The notes under the pieces were generated by a model. It did not search any database. It saw only the letters and a program-made list of their open reading frames with translations, and was not told the origin of the DNA. From positions 363,523 through 427,522 of the forward strand of contig NZ_SMRO01000003.1 of the NCBI RefSeq assembly GCF_004359985.1: DNA of 64,000 nt. The letters run 5' to 3'. The position numbers and the translations under genes were made by a program. The stretch's first letter is position 1. Each line of letters begins with the position of its first letter. This document shows, one piece after another, positions 10,344 to 18,594 of the stretch. This stretch comes from Paraburkholderia flava (GTDB lineage Bacteria > Pseudomonadota > Gammaproteobacteria > Burkholderiales > Burkholderiaceae).

Positions 10344-11164
10344 ATGACTACGTCCGCATCCCGTGAGCAAGGCCTGGAGAATCTTTTGTGCTTTTATCAA
10401 AAGAGCCTCCCGGAAACGCTCAAAAATATCCATCACCGTCGCAACAACGTCCGACTTGGCGCGGTATTGTGTCAGCTAGCAAGGCATGCTCATGTCAAAG
10501 CCATGCACGCGTATTTCGTTGAACACGATGTCGACCAATGCAAGCAGAATTTTTATCTTGCTACGCGGCTCACACTCGAAAGTGTTGGACAGGACGGAGG
10601 CGCTTCGTTCGAGGTCGGCGGAGATATCCAGATTGCGCTTCTGTCGGATAGCCCTGTAATCATTGATGTCATTGCGCGAGTCGAGATCCCTGAACTGATC
10701 AGCCAGCGTAACGATCCGTTGGCCAGTCGGTTCTATGTCTACATGCTGCAGCTTGCGATCCGCGGTGAAGACGATGCCGTGCGCGTGATGATCGAGAAGG
10801 TCGCGAAGCACGGGAAAAAGCCTTGGCGTACCGAATGTGCTGAAGGGCGCGATTTTTTTCACTCCTCATTAAGCGTGACAAAGCTGGGCTCGAAGATCGT
10901 ATCCGGAAGAAGTGTTCGAGTATGAAAAGTCAAGACTCGATCGACGATGAGTTCATGTCGTATACCGGTACTTTGGAAGCCAAGCTAAGCTGGTATCGGG
11001 GTATCCAGGTTGAAATCGATCATCCGTTAGTGCCGATGGAACTGATGCCGGTCCAGTTTCTTGATCACTACGACGACGTGTACGATTTCCTGAAGCCGGG
11101 CTGGGTGCCACCTCCACAGGGATTGGTCGGCAGGGTCTCGCGATGGTTTAAGGCTAAGAGATAA
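10344..11164 (+). pseudogene. Second Imm49-like immunity gene, split by a one-base deletion in a T run
   Basis: Two frames, 10344-10925 (193 residues) and 10922-11164 (80 residues), together align end to end with the 269-residue upstream protein. The break is at the T7 run 10853-10859. Adding one T turns the reading into DFFSLLIKRDKAGLEDRI, which matches DFFSKLIRSDKNGLE of the intact copy and joins both halves. The ATG at 10922 is then just an internal Met. Composition is closer to the host than the upstream copy. It is probably an older immunity gene left behind after a toxin swap; protection against a former toxin is lost unless the run slips back or the base is a sequencing error. Confidence 0.8.
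11008..11157 (+). repeat. Direct repeat, copy 2: shared 3' tail of the two immunity genes
   Basis: Counterpart of the repeat beginning at 10137. The first 42 bases (11008-11049) are identical between copies. Both encode VEIDHPLVPMELMPVQ followed by DHY.DVYDFLKP.WVPP and a GRVSRWFK ending. Confidence 0.9.
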
Positions 11165-11167
11165 GCT

Positions 11168-11287
11168 TTGACCAGTAAAACGCCAGAGGATTCTCTGGGT
11201 AATTGGCTTAAGCAGGACGAAGCCGATCTTCCACGAATTCTTGAGGCTATATACCACTGCTGCAACCAATTGGCTTACACAAATTAA
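11168..11287 (+). other. Short orphan frame, possible remnant of another cargo gene
   Basis: A TTG-initiated frame of 39 codons begins 3 bases after the broken immunity copy. It reads with a plausible amphipathic composition (SLGNWLKQDEADLPRILEAI) before a stop at 11285. Directly after, another frame (from about 11278) stays open into the next gene, so one more frameshift could join them. No family was recognised and no clear Shine-Dalgarno is present. It may be a decayed 5' end and not a gene. Confidence 0.3.
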
Positions 11288-11355
11288 AGGGCCAAAATTT
11301 TGAAAAAATAATATTATTACGTGCGATCAGCGGAAATTATCCGGATATTTCTTCG

Positions 11356-11757
11356 ATGAGTAACGAGGAGCCCGGTTGGGATGATGTCAATCAGTGTATC
11401 CAGCACGCCTTCCAGAGAGGCGGGAAGGTTACGTTGACAGCAGCCACGCGTGAAGATATTGACAAGCTAAATTTGGGGAGCGTACTAGCAATGGATTCGC
11501 ATCCCGGTAAGTACAGACTTGTCTACGATCCTTTGACTCTTCCGAACGAAAAGACGAAGCGAAGAGAATGGTGGGAGTCGGGAGATGAACCATTTCGAGG
11601 CACAGCGAATTTTCATGATCACGAGTGGGACGATCGGACGGTGTGTCGAGAAATAAAGGTGGCCCTACACATATTTCGCGATTTCTTTGATCACGGCGAT
11701 CTTACTGAATCTAGCACAGCGCAAACACGCTCTGTTTGGGATCGGAAATCACGTTAA
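11356..11757 (+). CDS. Small orphan immunity-type protein (DUF6911-like)
   Basis: A 133-residue acidic soluble protein. The layout (N-terminal GWDDVNQCI, central GKYRLVYD, C-terminal WDDRTVCREI then IFRDFFDHGDL) resembles small DUF6911-type proteins that I associate with polymorphic-toxin immunity clusters; this match is from memory and unverified. The frame is open upstream to 11245 with no good start, and the ATG at 11356 lacks a strong Shine-Dalgarno, so the gene may be 5'-truncated. Position downstream of two cdiI-like genes, with lower G+C than the core genes beyond 12246, supports accessory cargo. Function unknown. Confidence 0.5.
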   Translation: MSNEEPGWDDVNQCIQHAFQRGGKVTLTAATREDIDKLNLGSVLAMDSHPGKYRLVYDPLTLPNEKTKRREWWESGDEPFRGTANFHDHEWDDRTVCREIKVALHIFRDFFDHGDLTESSTAQTRSVWDRKSR

Positions 11758-12126
11758 GCGGAATCCGGATCCATGTGTGGAATCAGTGCATAGAAAGCGA
11801 TCCCTTGATTCTGTTGATCGCGCTGCAGTCATTCGTCGGCAATAGCGCAATGCGCATTGTGTGGTCGGTTGGAAATCGTGTCAGCCAAATAACTCACGAT
11901 ATAGCGATGCGCGAGCAACTCTGGGCCGACTACTCATCATCGAATTCACATAGCTCGAACTGCTGCGGGGGTAGGCCGTCGAGCAACTGAGTACGATCGG
12001 CTTCGGGTGAGCGGACGCTATTTCCTAGCCAAACTGCAGGGAATGGATTCAGAGCAAGCATCCGTAAGGGAGTGGATCGACATTGATTGATGCAGGCGCA
12101 AAATGCTTGCACGAAATCCAGAAAAC
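11758..12126. other. Gap between CDI cargo and tRNA-Lys
   Basis: No convincing gene. A frame at 11736-11990 overlaps the preceding gene, has poor codon bias and no ribosome site. No transposase remnant or repeat of the tRNA 3' end was seen here. Confidence 0.6.
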
Positions 12127-12157
12127 AAAAAGCCCAGTCACAAGGACTGGGCTTTTT
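12127..12157 (-). terminator. Rho-independent terminator after tRNA-Lys
   Basis: Stem AGCCCAGTC / GACTGGGCT (12131-12139 with 12145-12153) around a 5-base loop, with an A run on the left and a T run on the right. It can therefore work in both directions and closes the minus-strand tRNA transcript. Confidence 0.85.
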
Positions 12158-12169
12158 GCCTGATTTCTT

Positions 12170-12245
12170 TGGTGGGGCGTGACAGATTCGAACTGTCGAC
12201 CTACGGATTAAGAGTCCGCTGCTCTACCAGCTGAGCTAACGCCCC
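12170..12245 (-). tRNA. tRNA-Lys (anticodon CTT)
   Basis: The minus strand folds into a full cloverleaf of 76 nt with encoded CCA: acceptor GGGGCGT/ACGCCCC, D-arm GCTCAGCTGGTAGAGC, anticodon loop CTCTTAA giving CTT, and T-loop TTCGAAT. Its 3' end faces the CDI region, the side where tRNA-targeted islands insert. Confidence 0.95.
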
Positions 12246-12257
12246 AACAGACTGCAG

Positions 12258-12286
12258 ATTATGCGGTATTTCCCACCTTCTGCCAA
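12258..12286 (-). promoter_or_regulatory. Sigma-70 promoter of tRNA-Lys
   Basis: On the minus strand, TTGGCA (12286-12281) is followed after 17 bases by CATAAT (12263-12258), 13 bases before the mature tRNA 5' end. Both hexamers are near consensus and the spacing is ideal. Confidence 0.75.
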
Positions 12287-12445
12287 GCCCCCCGGCGGCT
12301 TTTACTGAAAAAATCTGCCGACGAATTCGTCCAGCCTACTGAGGCCGCGACCCGAGGCCGCCACTAATCCGGATTCTGCACCATCCCGGTATCATGTCGC
12401 GACACACGCCGCGCGAAGCGTCGCACGGCTCGAACGGGGCTTACG

Positions 12446-12850
12446 ATGGACGAAACCGCAATCCGTGAACTGCTCGACCGGGTGCTCGCACCGTGGGTCA
12501 AGTCACTCGGCCTCACGTCCGTGGCCGTCGACGAACAAAGTGCCACGATGCGCCTGCCGTTTTCCGGCGAACTGCGCCATTCAGGCGGCGTCATCTGCGG
12601 GCAGGTCTTCATGGCGGCCGCCGATACGGCGATGATCGTCGCGATCTCCGCCGCGCTCGGCGGCTTCAAACCGATGACCACTGTGTCGCTGAACATCAGC
12701 TTCATGCGCGCGGTTCGCAAGGGCGACGTGCTGATCACCGCGCGCGTGCTGCGGCTGGGTCGCAACCTGGTCTTCGGCGAGGTCGAGCTGTTCGACGAAG
12801 ACGGCAAGATGGCCGTCCATGCGACGACCACCTACGCATTGCTCGACTGA
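12446..12850 (+). CDS. PaaI-type hotdog-fold thioesterase
   Basis: A 134-residue soluble protein of the usual length for single hotdog-domain acyl-CoA thioesterases. The characteristic HSGGVICG stretch followed by AADTAM (about residues 48-64) marks the hotdog helix that carries the active site in PaaI/YbgC-like enzymes, and the following strands (TTVSLNISFMRAVRKGDVLI) fit the family. Known of the family: hydrolysis of acyl- or aryl-acyl-CoA thioesters. The substrate cannot be read from the sequence. It lies 55 bases upstream of the patatin gene in the same direction, so a small lipid-handling operon is possible. The start is the first ATG after a stop-rich stretch. Confidence 0.8.
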   Translation: MDETAIRELLDRVLAPWVKSLGLTSVAVDEQSATMRLPFSGELRHSGGVICGQVFMAAADTAMIVAISAALGGFKPMTTVSLNISFMRAVRKGDVLITARVLRLGRNLVFGEVELFDEDGKMAVHATTTYALLD

Positions 12851-12905
12851 CCTCTACTAACACGCGAACGTCGCGTCACGCTCTACCCTCAAGGACTATC
12901 ACCGG

Positions 12906-13772
12906 ATGTTCGATCAGGTCGTATTCGCAGGCGGCGGCAATCGCTGCTGGTGGCAGGCAGGTTTCTGGGACGTCGTGCAGCCGGAGCTGCACATCAAGCC
13001 GCGCGTCATCACGGGCATCTCGGCCGGCGCGGCCACCGCGTGCATGCTGTACACGCGAGACGCGGACTGGGTGATGCGCTATTACGAAGAAGCACTGCGC
13101 CACAACACGCGCAACGCGTACTGGGGCAATCTGCTGCGCGGTCAGTCGGTGTTTCCTCACTATCGTATCTATCGACAGGCACTGCTCGACATCTACGGCG
13201 AAAAATTCAGCACGCTCGCCGACGCGCCGGAGATCCGCATCGGCGTTTCGCATCTGCCTCGCTGGCTCGGTGCGCGTAGCGCGGTCGCGGCAGGACTGAT
13301 CGCGTACAACATCGAAAAATACGTCCGCAAGACGTTGCATCCGACGCTCGGTCAGACGCTCGGCTTTCATCCGGAGTTCGTGCGCGCACAAGACTGCGCG
13401 ACCGTCGAAGATCTCGCCGATCTGATCCTGCAATCGTCGAGCACGCCGCCGTTCACGCCGGTTCTACGGCGCAACGGTCGTCCAGTGCTTGATGGCGGGA
13501 TGGTCGACAACGTGCCGGTCGGCGCGCTCGACCAAACGCCCGGCAACGTGCTCGTGATGGTCACGCGGCTATATCCGCGACCGCAGATGTTCGTCGTTCC
13601 GCACGGGACGCAGCAGCGTCTGTACGTGCAGCCGTCGCGCAAGGTGCCGATCTCGAGCTGGGACTATACGAGCCCAGGGCAGATGCAGCACGCGTACAAC
13701 CTCGGGCGAGTCGACGGCGAGTCGTTCCTGCAGCGCGTCCCTGATCTGATGGCTGCAGGCGCGCGCGACTGA
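12906..13772 (+). CDS. Patatin-like phospholipase
   Basis: A 288-residue protein with the patatin catalytic layout: Gly-rich oxyanion motif AGGGNRCWWQ (residues 8-17), nucleophile elbow GISAG (near residue 40) and catalytic Asp in DGGMVDN (near residue 199). No signal peptide is seen, so it is probably cytoplasmic or membrane-associated. Known of the family: Ser-Asp dyad acyl hydrolases acting on phospholipids or lysophospholipids. It is co-directional with the preceding thioesterase. Physiological role unknown. Confidence 0.85.
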   Translation: MFDQVVFAGGGNRCWWQAGFWDVVQPELHIKPRVITGISAGAATACMLYTRDADWVMRYYEEALRHNTRNAYWGNLLRGQSVFPHYRIYRQALLDIYGEKFSTLADAPEIRIGVSHLPRWLGARSAVAAGLIAYNIEKYVRKTLHPTLGQTLGFHPEFVRAQDCATVEDLADLILQSSSTPPFTPVLRRNGRPVLDGGMVDNVPVGALDQTPGNVLVMVTRLYPRPQMFVVPHGTQQRLYVQPSRKVPISSWDYTSPGQMQHAYNLGRVDGESFLQRVPDLMAAGARD

Positions 13773-13785
13773 CCTCGCGCGCAAC

Positions 13786-14799
13786 TCAGCGTCGCCGCCC
13801 ACCCTGCAATGCATCCGGATTCGCGACACTCGACATATCCCCGCCGTCGAACGCCAGAATATTCTTGAACGCCGCGCTGAAATACAGCTCGTAGCTCTCG
13901 CGCTCGACATAGCCGATGTGCGGCGTGCAGATCACGTTTTCCATCCGCAGCAGGCTGTAGCCCTGCAGGATCGGCTCGCTTTCGTAGACGTCGATAGCGA
14001 CCATGCCCGGCCGATTACGCGACAGCGCGTTGACGAGCGCATTCTCTTCCAGCAACTCCGCGCGACTGGTGTTGACGAGCAGCGCGGTGGGCTTCATCCG
14101 CAGCAGGTCGTCCTGTTTGACGATGCCGCGCGTGTCGTCGTGCAGCCGCAGATGCAGCGACAGCACATCGCTCTGTTCGAACAACGCCTCGCGGCTCTCG
14201 GCGGCCTGGTAGCCGTCGGCGTGCGCCGCTTCGAGCGTATGCTCGCGGCCCCACACCAGCACGTTCATCCCGAACGCCTTGCCGTAACCGGCGACGAGCC
14301 GGCCGATCTTCCCGTACCCCCAGATGCCGAGCGTCTGCCCACGCAGCACTTGCCCCAGTCCGAAGTTCGGCGGCAATGCGGACGTCTTCAGGCCCGACTG
14401 CTGCCAGGCGCCCTGCTTGAGGTTCGCGACGTACTGCGGAATGCGCCGTTGCGCGGCCATGATGAGCGCCCACGTCAGTTCGGCGGGCGCGATCGGCGAG
14501 CCGCTTCCTTCGAGGACGGCAATGCCGCGCTCGGTACAGGCGGCGAGATCGATGTGGCTCGACACCTTGCCGGTCTGGCTGATCATCCGCAGATGCGGAA
14601 GCTTGTCGAGCAGCTGCGAGTTGATGCGGGTCCGCTCGCGGATCAGCACGAGCGCGTCGACCTCCGTGAGGCGGCTGGCGAGTTGCCCCAACCCGCGTAC
14701 GGAGTTGTTGAAGACCTTGACCTCATGGTCGGCCAGCAAATGAAAGCAATCGAGCTTGCGGACGGCGTCCTGGTAGTCGTCGAGGATGGCAATCTTCAT
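13786..14799 (-). CDS. D-2-hydroxyacid dehydrogenase family protein
   Basis: The protein has 337 residues if started at the ATG whose product begins MKIAILDDYQ (14799). A longer frame to 14931 adds 44 residues atypical of the family and is rejected. NAD-binding Rossmann motif GIWGYGKIG (about residue 150), then the family catalytic set: Arg in VNTSRAELL, Glu in AIDVYESEP and His in TPHIGY. Known of the family: NAD(P)H-dependent interconversion of 2-oxoacids and D-2-hydroxyacids. The exact substrate is unclear. It is convergent with the patatin gene, 13 bases apart, and divergent from pckG. Confidence 0.85.
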   Translation of the reverse strand: MKIAILDDYQDAVRKLDCFHLLADHEVKVFNNSVRGLGQLASRLTEVDALVLIRERTRINSQLLDKLPHLRMISQTGKVSSHIDLAACTERGIAVLEGSGSPIAPAELTWALIMAAQRRIPQYVANLKQGAWQQSGLKTSALPPNFGLGQVLRGQTLGIWGYGKIGRLVAGYGKAFGMNVLVWGREHTLEAAHADGYQAAESREALFEQSDVLSLHLRLHDDTRGIVKQDDLLRMKPTALLVNTSRAELLEENALVNALSRNRPGMVAIDVYESEPILQGYSLLRMENVICTPHIGYVERESYELYFSAAFKNILAFDGGDMSSVANPDALQGGRRR

Positions 14800-15165
14800 G
14801 GCGTTGTGTTTTGCGGCGCACCACGGCGGTGCTGAACGGAGTGTTATTCTGGCTGTCCCACCATGTGATCTGGACCACATGCGGGACGGGTTGGATGCCT
14901 TAGCGTGTAAGAGGTGCTGCCACGACGGCACCGTTTAGCCAGACAGATTCAAACAGGTTTTATCAGCTTGTTGCTTGTCGACGCAAGCCGCTTTACATAA
15001 GGTTTCAGACCGGCGCGACGCAACAGGCTGTGCGGCCCATCACGACATGCCATGGCCGCGGCGGCACGAATCGTCGGTGCCGCCGGGTCGAACGCCTCTC
15101 GCAAGCAGCGTGTCTGCTGGGCTTGTACCGTTTTTTTATCGCTTTTATAAAACGGAGACAGCTCG
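14800..15165. other. Divergent intergenic region of the dehydrogenase and pckG
   Basis: No gene supported. It contains the dyad at 14862-14881 and, before pckG, an A/T-rich segment followed by a GGAG Shine-Dalgarno (15154-15157). Confidence 0.6.
14862..14881. promoter_or_regulatory. Inverted repeat CATGTG-N8-CACATG, possible operator
   Basis: Perfect 6-base arms at 14862-14867 and 14876-14881 around ATCTGGAC, between two divergent genes. The shape suits a dimeric regulator. No regulator can be assigned. Confidence 0.4.
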
Positions 15166-17022
15166 ATGAATCATCCCGCTTTTGCAGGACCCACCGCCAT
15201 TGAGGCGCCCGCCTGGGTCAGGCACCGAAAATTGATCGACTGGGTGCGACGCATTGCCGCACAGACCCAACCGTCGCGGATCGTGTGGTGCGACGGTTCC
15301 CAGGAAGAATACGACCGGCTGTGCGCACAGATGGTCGACGCCGGCACGATGACGCGGCTCAACCCGGCCAAACGGCCGAACTCCTATCTCGCGTGTTCCG
15401 ATCCGTCCGACGTAGCACGCGTCGAAGACCGGACCTTCATCTGCTCGGCGCGTCGCGAAGACGCAGGCCCGACCAACAACTGGATGGAACCGGCCGACAT
15501 GCGCGCGACGCTGAACGGTCTGTTCGAGGGCTCGATGCGCGGCCGCACGATGTACGTCGTGCCGTTCTCGATGGGGCCGCTCGGCTCGCCGATCGCGCAC
15601 ATTGGTATCGAGCTGTCCGATAGTCCCTACGTCGCGACCAACATGCGGATCATGACGCGCATGGGCCGTCGGGTGTACGACGTGCTCGGCGAGGACGGCG
15701 AGTTCGTCCCGTGCGTGCATTCGGTCGGCGCGCCGCTCGAGGCGGGTGCGCAGGACGTGAGCTGGCCCTGCAACGACACGAAGTACATCGTCCACTTTCC
15801 CGAAACCCGCGAGATCTGGAGCTATGGCTCGGGCTACGGCGGCAACGCGCTGCTCGGCAAGAAATGCTTCGCGCTGCGCATCGCATCGACAATGGGCCGC
15901 GACGAAGGCTGGCTCGCCGAACACATGCTGATTCTCGGCGTGACGTCGCCGGAAGGGCGCAAGCATCACGTGGCGGCGGCGTTCCCGTCGGCGTGCGGCA
16001 AGACCAACTTCGCGATGCTGATTCCGCCCGAGGGCATGAACGGCTGGAAGATCTCGACGATCGGCGATGACATCGCGTGGATCAAGCCGGGCAAGGACGG
16101 TCGTCTGTACGCGATCAATCCGGAGGCGGGCTACTTCGGCGTCGCGCCCGGCACGAGCGAGAAGACGAACCTCAACGCGATGGCGACGCTGAAGGAAAAC
16201 GTGATCTTCACGAACGTCGCGCTCACCGACGACGGCGACGTCTGGTGGGAGGGCATGACCGACGAACCGCCTGCGCATCTGATCGACTGGCAGGGCAAGG
16301 ACTGGACACCCGCCACCGCGAAGGAAACCGGCCGCAAGGCGGCGCATCCGAACGCGCGCTTCACGGCGCCGGCCGCACAGTGCCCGTCTATCGACGCGGA
16401 CTGGGAGAATCCGGCCGGCGTGCCGCTCGACGCGTTCATCTTCGGTGGCCGTCGCTCGACCACGGTGCCGCTCGTCACGGAGGCCCGCAACTGGACCGAA
16501 GGCGTCTATATGGCCGCGACGATGGGCTCGGAGACGACTGCGGCCGCGGCGGGCAAGCAGGGTGTCGTGCGTCGCGATCCGTTCGCGATGCTGCCGTTCT
16601 GCGGCTACAACATGAGCGACTACTTCGGCCACTGGCTGAAAACCGGCGAGCGTCTGCAGCAACTGGGCTCGAAGCTGCCGCGGATCTTCTGCGTCAACTG
16701 GTTCCGCAAGGGCGCGGACGGCAAGTTCGTGTGGCCGGGCTTCGGCGAGAACATGCGGGTGCTGCGCTGGATGGTGAGCCGGATCGACGGAACGGGACGC
16801 GGCGAAGAACACGCGTTCGGCGTGTCGCCGCGCTACGAGGACATCGACTGGAGCGGCCTCGACTTCACCCGCGAGCAGTTCGACGAAGTGATCTCGGTCG
16901 ACGACGCGGCGTGGCGCGCGGAGCTCGAACTGCATACCGAGCTCTTTGACACGCTGCAGCAAGGGCTTCCGCCTGCGCTGCAGTCGACCCGAACCACGCT
17001 TGAGAACCGTCTCGCCGCCTGA
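15166..17022 (+). CDS. pckG: Phosphoenolpyruvate carboxykinase, GTP-dependent
   Basis: A 618-residue protein, normal for the GTP class. It converts oxaloacetate and GTP to phosphoenolpyruvate, GDP and CO2, the entry to gluconeogenesis from C4 acids. Seen: the PEPCK phosphate loop [12 protein letters not shown] (about residues 275-286), the metal/nucleotide segment [10 protein letters not shown] shortly after, and [12 protein letters not shown] and NWFRKG motifs shared by GTP enzymes. The ATG at 15166 has a GGAG 8 bases upstream. Transcribed alone, with its own terminator. Confidence 0.96.
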   Translation: MNHPAFAGPTAIEAPAWVRHRKLIDWVRRIAAQTQPSRIVWCDGSQEEYDRLCAQMVDAGTMTRLNPAKRPNSYLACSDPSDVARVEDRTFICSARREDAGPTNNWMEPADMRATLNGLFEGSMRGRTMYVVPFSMGPLGSPIAHIGIELSDSPYVATNMRIMTRMGRRVYDVLGEDGEFVPCVHSVGAPLEAGAQDVSWPCNDTKYIVHFPETREIWSYGSGYGGNALLGKKCFALRIASTMGRDEGWLAEHMLILGVTSPEGRKHHVAAAFPSACGKTNFAMLIPPEGMNGWKISTIGDDIAWIKPGKDGRLYAINPEAGYFGVAPGTSEKTNLNAMATLKENVIFTNVALTDDGDVWWEGMTDEPPAHLIDWQGKDWTPATAKETGRKAAHPNARFTAPAAQCPSIDADWENPAGVPLDAFIFGGRRSTTVPLVTEARNWTEGVYMAATMGSETTAAAAGKQGVVRRDPFAMLPFCGYNMSDYFGHWLKTGERLQQLGSKLPRIFCVNWFRKGADGKFVWPGFGENMRVLRWMVSRIDGTGRGEEHAFGVSPRYEDIDWSGLDFTREQFDEVISVDDAAWRAELELHTELFDTLQQGLPPALQSTRTTLENRLAA

Positions 17023-17045
17023 GTATGTGAGTATCCACTTCGCAT

Positions 17046-17072
17046 AAAAGCCGCCCTCGGGCGGCTTTTTTT
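17046..17072 (+). terminator. Rho-independent terminator of pckG
   Basis: GC-rich stem AAAGCCGCCC / GGGCGGCTTT with a 2-4 base loop and a run of T, starting 24 bases after the stop. Confidence 0.9.
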
Positions 17073-17170
17073 GTTCGTGACGTAGTATCTCGCCACCTTC
17101 TTGCACGTTTCCTCTGTGGGGACAGAGACTTCGGCTGTTCTGCAACGCACGTAATGCTAGCTGCGATGCA

Positions 17171-17201
17171 GCAGATTGTTTCTATTGAAGGAACAATCTG
17201 C
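17171..17201. promoter_or_regulatory. Perfect 10-base inverted repeat upstream of the LysR gene
   Basis: GCAGATTGTT (17171-17180) and AACAATCTGC (17192-17201) are exact reverse complements around 11 bases, about 150 bases before the regulator start. There is no T run, so it is not a terminator. It could be an operator; the length and spacing are unusual for a single LysR half-site pair. Confidence 0.45.
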
Positions 17202-17353
17202 GCCGGCGCACTGCACCGGTGAATACAGTGGCACGAATTTCGATCAAAAATGCCGCAACTTAGGCAACTTCTGCAGGAATTTGGGAGTCGTAGGAGAATT
17301 ACGAACTCGCTTCAGAGTTGTCAAAAGAAGCTGTAATACGGCAGGAGTAGTCC

Positions 17354-18445
17354 ATGGATCATTTGCAGTCGATGAGGGTATTCGTCCGCGTGGCGGATCT
17401 CGGTAGTTTCGCCCGCGCTGCCAGCGCGATGGATATTTCCAACGCAGTCGCGACCCGCCACGTTGCCGATCTCGAAGGTCGGCTCGGCACCCGGTTGCTT
17501 AACCGCACCACCCGCAGCCTTTCTTTGACCGAGTCCGGTCAGGTTTATCTCGAGCGTGCACGCCAGATTCTCGACGAGCTCGAAGACGTCGAGCAGATGG
17601 TGGTCGCGCGCAATCACGAGCCGGTCGGCACGCTGCGTATCGTGGCGCCGGTCGTGTTCGGACTGCACAACCTCGCGCCCGTGCTGCAGACCTACGCGGA
17701 GCGCTATCCGAAAGTCATTCCTGATGTGACGCTGGTCGATCGCCAGGTCGATCTGGTCGAAGAAGGTTTCGATGTCGGCGTGGTGATCGCGCGGCAGATG
17801 CGCAGCGCGAGTATCGTCACGCGCCGCCTGACTACGGGCTGCATGATCGTCTGCGCGACGCCTGCTTATCTGGAAAAGCACGGCACGCCGACGCGCCCCG
17901 AGCATCTGCTTGAGCATCCGTGTCTGTCGTTGCCGTCGGAATACTGGGGCGACGAGCGCGTGTTCACCGGTCCGGACGGCGAAGTCCGCGTGCGTCCGAC
18001 CAACGTGATCGTCGCGAACAACACGGAAATGCTGCGGCAGTTCGCGCTGCTCGGCATGGGCGTTGCCATCCTGCCGAGCTATCTGATCGGCCGCGACAAC
18101 ACGCGGGGGCGCCTCGTGCGTCTGCTCAGCGACTACCGGCTGCCGCAGGTCGAGATCAACATCGCCTACCCGAGCCGGCGCCATCTGCCGGCCAAGGTCC
18201 GTACGTTCATCGATCACCTGGTCGAGCATTTCAACCAGACGCCGAACGGTCTGCTGGGCGAGCAGTGGCTCAGAGGGGACGGCAGCGTGGGACGTACCGT
18301 CGGTGGTGTGCGTGAACCGAGCATGCTGGCACCGGAAGCGTTCGATGGCGCTGAGCCGTTGTCGAGCCTGCTTGACAGCGAGATTTCGCCGGCCAGCGCG
18401 TCGAAGCCTCTGCCGCGTCGTTCGGCGGTATCGCCGACGTTTTAG
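17354..18445 (+). CDS. LysR-family transcriptional regulator with C-terminal extension
   Basis: A 363-residue protein. N-terminal winged helix-turn-helix (residues 1-60: FVRVADLGSFARAASAM then SNAVATRHVADLEGRLGTRL) and a periplasmic-binding-like effector domain to about residue 300. The remaining ~60 residues are Ser/Pro/Gly-rich and beyond the ~300 usual for the family, so the tail is probably disordered. The domain pattern resembles the CrgA/AaeR-type subgroup. No divergent target gene adjoins, and pckG upstream is closed by a terminator, so its regulon cannot be inferred. Confidence 0.88.
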   Translation: MDHLQSMRVFVRVADLGSFARAASAMDISNAVATRHVADLEGRLGTRLLNRTTRSLSLTESGQVYLERARQILDELEDVEQMVVARNHEPVGTLRIVAPVVFGLHNLAPVLQTYAERYPKVIPDVTLVDRQVDLVEEGFDVGVVIARQMRSASIVTRRLTTGCMIVCATPAYLEKHGTPTRPEHLLEHPCLSLPSEYWGDERVFTGPDGEVRVRPTNVIVANNTEMLRQFALLGMGVAILPSYLIGRDNTRGRLVRLLSDYRLPQVEINIAYPSRRHLPAKVRTFIDHLVEHFNQTPNGLLGEQWLRGDGSVGRTVGGVREPSMLAPEAFDGAEPLSSLLDSEISPASASKPLPRRSAVSPTF

Positions 18446-18497
18446 TTTGGTGTTTGACCGCTAGCTGGGTTGCTGCACGCGATCCGGCCAGCACATG

Positions 18498-18536
18498 AAA
18501 AAGGGCGCAGCCACGGTGAGTGGCTGCGCCCTTTTT
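18498..18536. terminator. Bidirectional terminator between convergent lysR and topB
   Basis: A 16-base stem AAAAAGGGCGCAGCCA / TGGCTGCGCCCTTTTT with a short loop. A and T runs on both sides make it functional for both convergent genes. Confidence 0.92.
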
Positions 18537-18594
18537 CGTTTCCGGCGCGAGGTTGTTCGACGCGCGCGAAGATCGGCTATGCGCGCATCGTCCT

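Larger units (their letters stand above)
17023..17353. other. Intergenic region pckG - lysR
   Basis: It holds the pckG terminator and the inverted repeat at 17171-17201; no coding signal. The stretch before the LysR gene is A+T-rich, as expected for its promoter. Confidence 0.6.

Noticed and set aside
9478..11164. bcpI-bcpO-bcpB arrangement of Burkholderia-type CDI
   Set aside because: No BcpO lipoprotein or BcpB transporter follows; the downstream genes are immunity-like.
11736..11990. 84-residue frame after the DUF6911-like gene
   Set aside because: Overlaps the previous gene, no ribosome site, no recognisable family.
15145..17145. 666-residue open frame antisense to pckG
   Set aside because: Arg/His/Val-rich composition typical of antisense frames in high-G+C genes; pckG on the plus strand is unambiguous.
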